From assembly GCA_028287545.1 (NCBI GenBank), contig JAQBPL010000339.1, positions 1 through 11,626 on the forward strand: a DNA stretch of 11,626 nucleotides, read 5' to 3'. Position 1 is the first letter of the stretch. The number at the start of each line of letters is the position of its first letter. The stretch comes from Vulcanimicrobiota bacterium (GTDB lineage Bacteria; Eremiobacterota; Eremiobacteria; Baltobacterales; Baltobacteraceae). The notes beneath the pieces are model-generated. The model saw only the letters and a program-made list of their open reading frames with translations, did no database searches and was not told the origin of the DNA. This document shows positions 5,788-11,626 of this stretch, in pieces. The position numbers were made by a program, and so were the translations under genes.

Positions 5788-8520
5788 GTGATTACCTCCG
5801 GCGTACTTTGTCGGGAATTTTTCGGGCGTTCCGCAGAAATGGCGTACCTGAGCGATCGGGTGTTTTCGCGAAATCAGGAGCGTGGCGGCGGCGTCGTGCT
5901 CCGGGGCTCGGCCGGCATCGGAAAGTCGCGGCTGGTAGACGAGTTCGTCTCGGACGTTCGCTCGATGAAGGCCCGCGTCGGCGTCGGACGTGCGCGCGAA
6001 TTTGCCAACGCGCCGTATCTCGCAGTGGATGAAGCCCTGCGCGAGCTTGACGTCGAGCTGGAGCTCGGTCTTGCCGCTGACGTCGATCAGCCGCAACGAT
6101 TCGCCGCGATCGCACAGGCAATCCAGACGCATGCAGAGCGCGCGGGCGGCGTCGATGTGCTCGTCGTCGAGGACCTGCATTGGGCCGACCGCGGAACGAT
6201 CGAGCTCATTCGATTCTTGGCCGTGCGCCTAAAGAACACGCCCGCGTTGGTCGTCGCGACCTATCGTAATGACGCCGTCGAGGCGGACCCAATCCGCGCT
6301 GCGGCGTTGGAAGCGCTCGAGCGCGACGCCGGCTACGTGGTCACACTCGAAGCGTTGCCGCCCGCGATCATCGACAAGGTGCTTTCCGCGGCACTCAGCG
6401 GCGTCGGCGTGAAGTTGCCGCTGCAGACATTGGCACGCGTCAGCGAGCTTTCCGATGGCCGTCCGCTGTTCGCCGAGGAACTGCTGCGTGGCGTTCTGGA
6501 ACGCCTCGACAGAGACGGCACGGCTGAGCCGACCGTTCCGACCAGCATCCGAGCCAGCGTTCGCGAACGATTTTTAGCGCTGAACGACGTCGATCGGGAC
6601 GTGCTGCTGCACGCGGCAGTCATCGGCCGTCGGTTCTCCGCGTCGTTCGTCGCTGCGCTCGTTGGGTGCCCGGCGGCGACAGTCTATTCCGCGCTCCGGC
6701 GCGCCCGCTCGCTACAGCTCGTTGAGGAACAGAACGATGCGGACGGTGACGGATTCGCCTTCCGACATGCGCTCACGCGTGAAGCGATCTACGCCGAGCT
6801 GCTGCGGGCGGAGTCGCGGCTGCTGCACCGGCGGGTCGCACACGAACTGACGCGAAGCGAACCGCTCGACGTTGCCGCCGTCGCGGAGCACACGTGGCGC
6901 GGCGGTGACGACGCGGCCGGCGTCTGGAACGAACGCGCCGGGGACGAGGCTCTGGCGGTACAGGCATATGCTGACGCGGCGGTCGCATTCGAACGCGCCT
7001 ATACTGTCTCGCAAGATCCCGAGGTGCGGGCGCGCGTCAGCGTGCGCGTCGCGGAGGCGCTCTACGCCGTCGGCCAAACCGAGCGCACCGCGGAATGGTA
7101 TGCAACGAGCGCGAGCGATCACGCTGAAGCAGGCCTGACCCGGCGTGCCGCGAGCCTGCGCCTGCGGCATGCGCGGGTCCTCGTCGAAGCAGGCCGCTAC
7201 GCGGATGGATTGTTCGAGGCCGATCGCATTGCCACCGCGCCCGGCATCGACTGGGAGCTGCGGTTCGAAGCCGACGTTATGGTCGCCGGGTTGCTCGCGG
7301 CTACTGGTCGTCCGGCCGAGGCGCTGGATCGACTGGAACGCGCACCTCGAGAGGGCTCCCACCCCGACGCTGCGGTGCGCGCGCGGTACGACGGCACCCT
7401 CGCCTGCGCGTTCTATCTCCTCGGCCGGGCGTCGGAAGCACGAAGCCGGTTCGTCGAGGCTGCTGAAGGCGCGAACCTTGCCGGCGACCTTGATCTCGTA
7501 GTACGCACGCTGAACAACTGGGGGAACCTCGAACTGGGATACGGCCATCTGGGCCGGGGACGTACCCTCTACGCCGAAGCCCTCGCAGCCGCCGAAGAGA
7601 TGAAGAATCTCCGCCAAGTCGCTTTGCTCGCACAGAATGGCGGCCTCGGGGCCGTTCTTGCCGGTGACCTAGCGGAGGCCCGCAGTTTGCTCGCGCGCTC
7701 CAATGCAATCGAGCACGGCGTCAGCCGTGTGGTGACCTGGTCGTCTGCGATCGAGCTGCGCCTGAAGCAATTGGTCGGCGAACCAGACCCGGTCGCGCTG
7801 GAACGCTCCATCGCTGCCCTGGAGAAGGCATTGCGCGTGAACGATCTCTCCACGGGGGCCCTGCTCGCCGCCGTGATCGCCTACGGGTATGCCGCAGACG
7901 GAAGGCTCGTCGAAGCGGCCGACGTCGCGGGGAGTGTCGTCGCCATTCTCGACGTCGCCGAGCCGCCGTACTGGCTGCTCGATGCCGCGGGGCGCTTCGG
8001 GGAGCCGATTGTCCGCGACCGCGCTCGGGCCTTGTTGCGCGAGATCGCGGAGCGCGAGGACGCGGTCCCGGCACGCGGTTTTCTCGCTATGGCTGATGCC
8101 CGCGCGGCCGCCCGGGCGCGGCGGCGCGAGGATGCTGTCGGCTATGCCGAACTCGCTGTTTCAGCGTTCCGCGAAGCGGGCTGGAACCTCGATCTCGCCT
8201 ACGCGCTGGAACTCGGCGGTCGCACCGCCGAGGCGGTCGCAGCATTCGAGGCTGCCGGGGCGGTCGGCGAGGTTCGACGGCTTACGGCAACCGAGAGCGC
8301 ACCGGCACGTCGCCGGGGCGAAGCGACCCTGACGGCGCGCGAACGGGAGATCGCCTCGATGGTCTCCGTGGGGCGCAGTACCCGAGCGATCGCGGAAGGC
8401 CTGGTGATCTCCGAGCGGACCGTCGAGACGCACATCGCATCCGTCTACCGCAAGTTCGGCGTCGCCAGCCGTCGCGAACTCGCCGACCTACTCGCCCGTG
8501 CGGGCACTGCCTCCGGCTAA
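5788..8520 (+). CDS. Large ATP-binding LuxR-family transcriptional regulator (LAL/MalT-like)
   Basis: This 910-residue regulator has three parts. The N-terminal AAA-type ATPase opens with the typical FFGRSAEMAYL. It has Walker A GSAGIGKS (40-47) and Walker B VLVVEDLHWAD (124-134), and HALTREAIYAELL is typical of the region after the ATPase. A long alpha-helical, alanine-rich middle (about 360-830) fits TPR-like repeats. The C-terminal LuxR helix-turn-helix runs from LTAREREIASMV (848) through RAIAEGLVISERTVETHIAS to VYRKFGVASRRELADLL. Family members sense a ligand through the middle region and activate transcription in an ATP-dependent way; the signal here is unknown. GTG 5788 is chosen because the conserved FxGRxxE segment starts 13 codons later. 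ATG 5839 would remove it, and the frame further upstream (to 5413) is antisense to gltX. No clear Shine-Dalgarno. It is on the opposite strand to the surrounding operon. Confidence 0.88.
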   Translation: MITSGVLCREFFGRSAEMAYLSDRVFSRNQERGGGVVLRGSAGIGKSRLVDEFVSDVRSMKARVGVGRAREFANAPYLAVDEALRELDVELELGLAADVDQPQRFAAIAQAIQTHAERAGGVDVLVVEDLHWADRGTIELIRFLAVRLKNTPALVVATYRNDAVEADPIRAAALEALERDAGYVVTLEALPPAIIDKVLSAALSGVGVKLPLQTLARVSELSDGRPLFAEELLRGVLERLDRDGTAEPTVPTSIRASVRERFLALNDVDRDVLLHAAVIGRRFSASFVAALVGCPAATVYSALRRARSLQLVEEQNDADGDGFAFRHALTREAIYAELLRAESRLLHRRVAHELTRSEPLDVAAVAEHTWRGGDDAAGVWNERAGDEALAVQAYADAAVAFERAYTVSQDPEVRARVSVRVAEALYAVGQTERTAEWYATSASDHAEAGLTRRAASLRLRHARVLVEAGRYADGLFEADRIATAPGIDWELRFEADVMVAGLLAATGRPAEALDRLERAPREGSHPDAAVRARYDGTLACAFYLLGRASEARSRFVEAAEGANLAGDLDLVVRTLNNWGNLELGYGHLGRGRTLYAEALAAAEEMKNLRQVALLAQNGGLGAVLAGDLAEARSLLARSNAIEHGVSRVVTWSSAIELRLKQLVGEPDPVALERSIAALEKALRVNDLSTGALLAAVIAYGYAADGRLVEAADVAGSVVAILDVAEPPYWLLDAAGRFGEPIVRDRARALLREIAEREDAVPARGFLAMADARAAARARRREDAVGYAELAVSAFREAGWNLDLAYALELGGRTAEAVAAFEAAGAVGEVRRLTATESAPARRRGEATLTAREREIASMVSVGRSTRAIAEGLVISERTVETHIASVYRKFGVASRRELADLLARAGTASG

Positions 8521-8529
8521 AGACGCTAC

Positions 8530-8555
8530 GTACCGAGGACTGCGAACCTCCGTAC
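8530..8555 (+). promoter_or_regulatory. Imperfect inverted repeat downstream of the regulator gene
   Basis: GTACCGAGG (8530-8538) and CCTCCGTAC (8547-8555) pair at 8 of 9 positions around an 8-base loop. It begins 10 bases after the regulator's stop codon. There is no T-run, so it could be a weak terminator, an RNA-stabilising hairpin or a protein site. A smaller GCGGG-TG-CCCGC hairpin follows at 8571-8582. Confidence 0.35.
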
Positions 8556-8599
8556 CGTCCCGGATAGTTGGCGGGTGCCCGCTTCGATAGGGTAGGCCC

Positions 8600-8791
8600 A
8601 TGAGCTCCCCATTCGAAGCGCGCCGCATCGGCGGCACCCTGCGGTTCCTCGCAGAACTCGAGTCCGTCGCGACCGAGTTCGTCGCGAGCGGCGTGCTTGA
8701 CGACGAGCTCACTTCCCGCCGCCGCCTGCGCGGCGATTCCTACGGCTTCGAAGAGGCCGTTACCGAGGAGCTTCAGGTGAAAGCGCTGTGA
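8600..8791 (+). CDS. Small unrecognised protein (63 residues)
   Basis: This complete frame runs from ATG to TGA, starting MSSPFEARRIGGTLRFLAEL and continuing ESVATEFVASGVLDDELTSR. It has high G/C at third codon positions. AGGG (8589-8592) lies 7 bases before the ATG, which is a good ribosome binding site. The composition is acidic at first, then a basic RRRLRG patch, then an acidic end; mostly helical character is likely. There is no signal peptide or membrane segment. I recognise no family. It follows the LuxR regulator by 79 bases in the same direction and may be part of the same inserted segment. Its end faces the ispF side with a short gap. Confidence 0.6.
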   Translation: MSSPFEARRIGGTLRFLAELESVATEFVASGVLDDELTSRRRLRGDSYGFEEAVTEELQVKAL

Positions 8792-8814
8792 TCTGGTTCG
8801 CCCCGTTTGCCGGC

Positions 8815-8955
8815 CTAGGGGACGACGTGGTGCGCCCTCCATTCGGGAGCGAGCGCGATAACCGTCCCCAGCCCCCGCGCCTCCGCATTGCCGATCGCGC
8901 GGATGCCGTGCCCGACCGGGATGCGGATCCCGTCGACGAGAGCGAACGGCCGCAC
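8815..8955 (-). CDS. Doubtful tiny ORF downstream of ispF (46 residues)
   Basis: Starting at GTG 8955, this frame gives MRPFALVDGIRIPVGHGIRA, then IGNAEARGLGTVIALAPEWR and a short end before TAG (8817-8815). Codon third positions are G/C-rich and the peptide looks protein-like, without the Arg/Ser/Ala bias of shadow frames here. The frame is also open a little upstream, overlapping the end of ispF in another phase. No Shine-Dalgarno precedes the GTG, which is 17 bases past the ispF stop, so it would depend on coupling to ispF. It could be the remnant of a gene cut off when the plus-strand segment was inserted. No family is recognised. Confidence 0.3.
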   Translation of the reverse strand: MRPFALVDGIRIPVGHGIRAIGNAEARGLGTVIALAPEWRAHHVVP

Positions 8956-8971
8956 CAGGCCCGCGCTTCGA

Positions 8972-9475
8972 TCAGGTAGGTTTCGGCCCCATCGCTTCGA
9001 CCAGCACGACCGCGTAGGCGGCGATGCCGGTGCCGTCGCCGGTGTAGCCGAGGCCTTCGCTCGTCTTGGCTTTCACGCTGACGCGCGATGTCTCGAGGCA
9101 GAGCACGTCGGCGATCGCATCGCGCATCGCGCCGACATACGGTGCGAGCTTCGGCAGCTGGACGACGACCGTCGAGTCGATGTTGGCGATCGTCCAGCCG
9201 TGGCGCACGGCAAGTTCGTGACACGCCGCGAGCAGCCGCAGCGAGTCGGCGCCCTTCCACTGCGGATCGCTATCGGGGAAGTGCGCGCCGAGATCGCCCT
9301 GTGCGCACGCGCCGAGCAGCGCGTCGCAGATCGCGTGCGTCAGCACGTCGGCATCGCTGTGCCCGAGCGGCCCCTTCTCGAACGGAATCCGCACGCCACC
9401 TAAAATAAACGGCCGCCCTTCGACCAAACGATGCACATCGAACCCATGCCCAACACGAGACTTCGGTTCGTGCAT
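8972..9475 (-). CDS. ispF: 2-C-methyl-D-erythritol 2,4-cyclodiphosphate synthase
   Basis: This 167-residue enzyme of the MEP isoprenoid pathway makes 2-C-methyl-D-erythritol 2,4-cyclodiphosphate and releases CMP. The start is ATG at 9475-9473 ([20 protein letters not shown]). The metal ligands are Asp13 and His15 in GFDVH and His47 in DVLTHAICDALLGA. GPLGHSDAD (35-43) is the family signature, and KAKTSEGLGYTGDGTGIAAY is the nucleotide-binding end region. The length matches the family (about 155-165) with a few extra N-terminal residues. The ATG shares one base with the ispD stop (TGATG), so translation is coupled. The longer open frame upstream is only a shadow of ispD. ispF is the last clear gene of the hemW-yacL-ispD-ispF group before the plus-strand insert. 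Confidence 0.96.
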   Translation of the reverse strand: MHEPKSRVGHGFDVHRLVEGRPFILGGVRIPFEKGPLGHSDADVLTHAICDALLGACAQGDLGAHFPDSDPQWKGADSLRLLAACHELAVRHGWTIANIDSTVVVQLPKLAPYVGAMRDAIADVLCLETSRVSVKAKTSEGLGYTGDGTGIAAYAVVLVEAMGPKPT

Positions 9476-10434
9476 CAGTGCTGGCGATCCAATGTCGCGG
9501 GCGTGCGCGGAGCGAGGTGCGAGAGGTGCGCGGTGAAGAGCGCGTCTTCGCCGGCGAGCGCGTGCAGGCGCGTGCCGAAGCCGCGCAATGCGGCGTTCGT
9601 CGCATAGGCGCGGATCACGACGGCGCCGGGCAACTCGCGGTCGATCTCGTCGATCCGCGCGTCGCGCTCTTCGAGCTCGGCCAGCACCGCATCGACCGCG
9701 CGCGCGTCGACGTAGCATTCGACCACGAGGATCTCTTCGTCGCCGATCCCCGGCGCGCGCGCTTGCAGCAGCGCTTCGGCGCGCAGCAGATCGCTCGGGA
9801 GCGTCACCTTGAAATTCTCCGGCGCGCCGCCCACGATCACGACGTCGAGGCCGGCGCGTTCGAGCAACGCCGCATCGTCGGTGGCGGGCGCCGTGCCGTG
9901 CTTGAACGCTTCCGCGTGCGCGCGGCGCAGGTCGCGCGCCGTCGCGAACTGCGGCGTTTGCGCGGCCCACAGCGTCCCGCGGTCGAGCGTGCGCGTGACC
10001 TTGCCGTCGGCATCGGCAACTTTGATCGTGTCGATGACCGGCGTTGCGAGCAGCGAGGCTGTTCCCGGCCGCACCGCACGCATCCCCGCGCGGACGTCCT
10101 GGGCATGCACCAGCGGCCGCGCGCCGTCGTGCACGAGAATCGCCGCGACCTCGTCGGAGAGCGCCTCGATCCCCAACCGCACGCTCGCCTGCCGCTCGTC
10201 ACCGCCGCGCACGACCCGCACGGCGGCGTGACGCACCAGCGGATGCGCCAGCGTCTCCATTCGCGCGACGAACTCCGGCTCGGTCACCACGACCAATTCG
10301 CTGATCTCCGGCATCGAGGCGAACGCCTCGATCGACCACGCAACCATCGGCCGCCCCGCCAATTCAGCAAATTGCTTGGGCCCCCCAAACCGCGTCCCGC
10401 GCCCCGCCGCGACAATAACGGCACCCCAGATCAT
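9475..10434 (-). CDS. ispD: 2-C-methyl-D-erythritol 4-phosphate cytidylyltransferase fused to an EF-G domain V-like C-terminal domain
   Basis: Residues 1-225 are a standard IspD, which joins CTP and MEP to give CDP-methylerythritol. The evidence is [18 protein letters not shown] (5-22, with Arg15 and Lys20 as CTP contacts), [13 protein letters not shown] (77-89), [11 protein letters not shown] (99-109), LWAAQTPQ, and [17 protein letters not shown] (Lys209). Typical IspD proteins end here at about 230 residues. This one runs to 319. The extra 86 residues start [20 protein letters not shown] and include [40 protein letters not shown] and SHLAP. In order and spacing these match EF-G domain V (EFG_C): V-E-V..., RG-x-I..., QVIRAFVPL..., GYATDLRSLTQGRGTFTMxFxHY. 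Start ATG 10434 overlaps the yacL stop by four bases (ATGA), and the stop overlaps the ispF ATG. The role of the added domain is unknown. Confidence 0.93.
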   Translation of the reverse strand: MIWGAVIVAAGRGTRFGGPKQFAELAGRPMVAWSIEAFASMPEISELVVVTEPEFVARMETLAHPLVRHAAVRVVRGGDERQASVRLGIEALSDEVAAILVHDGARPLVHAQDVRAGMRAVRPGTASLLATPVIDTIKVADADGKVTRTLDRGTLWAAQTPQFATARDLRRAHAEAFKHGTAPATDDAALLERAGLDVVIVGGAPENFKVTLPSDLLRAEALLQARAPGIGDEEILVVECYVDARAVDAVLAELEERDARIDEIDRELPGAVVIRAYATNAALRGFGTRLHALAGEDALFTAHLSHLAPRTPATLDRQH

Positions 10435-11543
10435 AAGCGCACTTTCGGGCGCGCGAAGATCATGCGGCCGGCGTTGGTTTGCAGGGCGCTGGTTACTGCG
10501 ACATCGATAGTCTCGCCGATCAGGCGGCGTCCATTTTCCACGACGATCATCGTTCCGTCGTCCAGATACCCCACGCCTTGGTGCATCTCTCGGCCCTCGC
10601 GGATGACCGCGACCCGCAGCTCGTCGCCGGGGAGCAGCACCGGCTTGACTGCATTGGCGAGCTCGTTGATGTTCAGGACCGTAACTCCCTCGACGAGTGC
10701 GACGCGGTTGAGGTTGTAATCGTTGGTTACCAGCTTCGCGCCGCGCTCTTGCGCGAGACGCACGAGTTTGGCGTCGACCTGGGCGATCTCTTCGGGATCG
10801 CGCTCGACGATCTCGATCGGGACGGTTTCCTGGAGCTTCCCCAGCAATTCGAGCCCGCGGCGTCCGCGCGTCCGTTTGAGCGGATCGGAGCTGTCCGCGA
10901 TCAGCTGCAGTTCGCGCAGCACGAAACGCGGCAGGAGCAGCGGTCCTTCGAGGAAGCCGCTGCGCACGATGTCGAGCACACGGCCGTCGATGATCACCGA
11001 GGTGTCGAGGACTTTCGGCTCGCCGCCGGCCGACGCGCCCGACGAACCCGCGATGCGGGAGAGCGCGACGCGCTGTTTCGCACCGACGCGCGCGCCCAAG
11101 AACGCCGCGAACAGACTGAGCACGAGATAGAGCGCGATCGCGATGTAGCCGCCGGTCGGGCCGGCGAATGCGACGAACTCGAACAGCACGCTCTTCACCA
11201 AGAACGCGACGACGAGGCCGGTGACCAAGCCGATCGCGCCGCCGACGAGTTCGCCCGGCGCGAGCCGGTCGATCGCGCGCTCCATCGCGTGCAGCTCGCG
11301 CTCGAAGAACGTCTGCGCGAGCGGGACGACGAGCACGCCGACGACCGCGCCGACGACCGGTGCCACTACCAGCAGCGTCAGCTGCCAGAACTGGCTTGCG
11401 ACGTGCAGCGAGATCAGCCGCAGATAGGCTTCTTTGCCGAGCAGAAATCCGGTAATGCCGAAGATCCCGACGAAGCTCAGCCGCAGCAGCGCCGTGGACA
11501 GCCGGCGGCCCGGCTCAGTCGGCGAGGAACGCGCCACAGACAT
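10431..11543 (-). CDS. yacL: Membrane-anchored PIN/TRAM-domain protein (YacL family)
   Basis: This 370-residue protein has four probable membrane segments: about 22-36, 55-75, 99-121 and 132-152. A cytoplasmic PIN nuclease-like domain follows (about 176-293), and then a TRAM RNA-binding domain (about 303-365). PIN acidic residues are visible: Asp180 and Asp186 in [16 protein letters not shown], Glu211 in [16 protein letters not shown], Asp257, and Asp275 in [12 protein letters not shown]. The TRAM part includes [20 protein letters not shown] and [16 protein letters not shown]. Family members are thought to be ribonucleases, but the substrate is poorly known. ATG 11543 fits the family N-terminus, with a hydrophilic lead before the first segment. 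No strong Shine-Dalgarno is seen, and the start lies inside the end of hemW, so coupling is likely. The stop overlaps ispD (ATGA). The gene holds its usual position ahead of ispD and ispF. Confidence 0.93.
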   Translation of the reverse strand: MSVARSSPTEPGRRLSTALLRLSFVGIFGITGFLLGKEAYLRLISLHVASQFWQLTLLVVAPVVGAVVGVLVVPLAQTFFERELHAMERAIDRLAPGELVGGAIGLVTGLVVAFLVKSVLFEFVAFAGPTGGYIAIALYLVLSLFAAFLGARVGAKQRVALSRIAGSSGASAGGEPKVLDTSVIIDGRVLDIVRSGFLEGPLLLPRFVLRELQLIADSSDPLKRTRGRRGLELLGKLQETVPIEIVERDPEEIAQVDAKLVRLAQERGAKLVTNDYNLNRVALVEGVTVLNINELANAVKPVLLPGDELRVAVIREGREMHQGVGYLDDGTMIVVENGRRLIGETIDVAVTSALQTNAGRMIFARPKVRL

Positions 11544-11625
11544 CGTTCGCTACGAAACGCCCGCGCTCGGTGAGGCGCAGGGCACCCTCACCGGCGACGA
11601 GGACGCCCGCAGCGACCAGATCATC
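11515..11625 (-). CDS. hemW: C-terminal end of HemW-like radical SAM protein (5' end outside window)
   Basis: On the minus strand an open frame enters from the right edge and ends at TGA (11517-11515), giving 36 residues. These include [20 protein letters not shown] and [16 protein letters not shown]. This matches the end of HemW (formerly HemN-like coproporphyrinogen oxidase), where a small winged-helix-like part ends with L-T-x-R/K-G-x-x-x-x-N-x-V-x-x-x-F-L. HemW is a heme-binding radical SAM protein, but the catalytic part is outside the window. Its end overlaps the yacL start by 29 bases, so it is probably the upstream gene of the same operon. Only the short C-terminus is available, so another protein with the same tail is possible. 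Confidence 0.7.
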   Translation of the reverse strand, partial: DDLVAAGVLVAGEGALRLTERGRFVANDVCGAFLAD

Positions 11626-11626
11626 G

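Noticed and set aside
8600..8791. Toxin-antitoxin partner or phage gene
   Set aside because: No motif of any known toxin, antitoxin or phage family is visible, and there is no paired small gene with overlap.
9478..11573. Long plus-strand open frames antisense to ispD and yacL
   Set aside because: Typical high-GC antisense openness. The minus-strand genes have complete catalytic motifs and operon overlaps.
1..11626. tRNA, rRNA, CRISPR array, transposase, replication origin
   Set aside because: No cloverleaf, regular repeat-spacer pattern, transposase motif or DnaA-box cluster was recognised on reading both strands. A covariance-model scan would be needed to exclude small RNAs.

Overview
This is a high-GC (roughly two-thirds G+C) bacterial chromosome segment. 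Most of it is a minus-strand housekeeping run, read from the right edge leftward: hemW (3' end only) > yacL-like PIN/TRAM protein > ispD > ispF > [plus-strand insert] > small acidic ORF > gltX-like gene > cysS > rlmB > sigH. This is the order known from Firmicutes and other monoderm-related lineages (yacL-ispD-ispF-gltX-cysS-rlmB-sigH). High GC, non-ATG starts and abundant LAL-type regulators would suit a little-studied phylum such as Eremiobacterota (WPS-2). That placement is inference, since no rRNA or other marker is present.

Layout. 1-889: the end of a probable thioredoxin-like [2Fe-2S] ferredoxin and a complete phosphoribosyltransferase on the plus strand, closed by a perfect 17-bp hairpin. 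948-1699: sigH with its own well-formed sigma-70-type promoter. 1766-4062: rlmB and cysS, overlapping and translationally linked. 4063-4141: a short interspersed repeat of the TCACCCTGAGCTTGTCGAAG family. 4119-5546: a glutamyl-tRNA synthetase-like gene that has lost its catalytic signatures and carries an in-frame TAG. A 36-bp perfect palindrome lies across its signature region. 5602-5781: a possible small acidic protein. 5788-8520: a 910-residue ATPase/LuxR regulator on the plus strand, followed by an orphan 63-codon gene. Together these break the usual ispF-gltX linkage. 8815-8955: a doubtful tiny ORF. 8972-11625: ispF, ispD, yacL and hemW, tightly overlapping.

Functional links. IspD and IspF are two steps of the MEP isoprenoid pathway. 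CysS, RlmB and the PIN/TRAM protein act on tRNA, rRNA or RNA generally. SigH is an alternative sigma factor. The most unusual points are: (1) IspD carries an extra C-terminal domain of about 85 residues that looks like domain V of elongation factor G; (2) the GltX at the canonical locus appears catalytically dead, so a working GluRS must be encoded elsewhere; and (3) the perfect palindrome coincides exactly with the destroyed ATP/glutamate-binding signature, which suggests a template-switch mutation. No tRNA, rRNA, CRISPR array or transposase was recognised, and no gap between genes exceeds about 170 bases.
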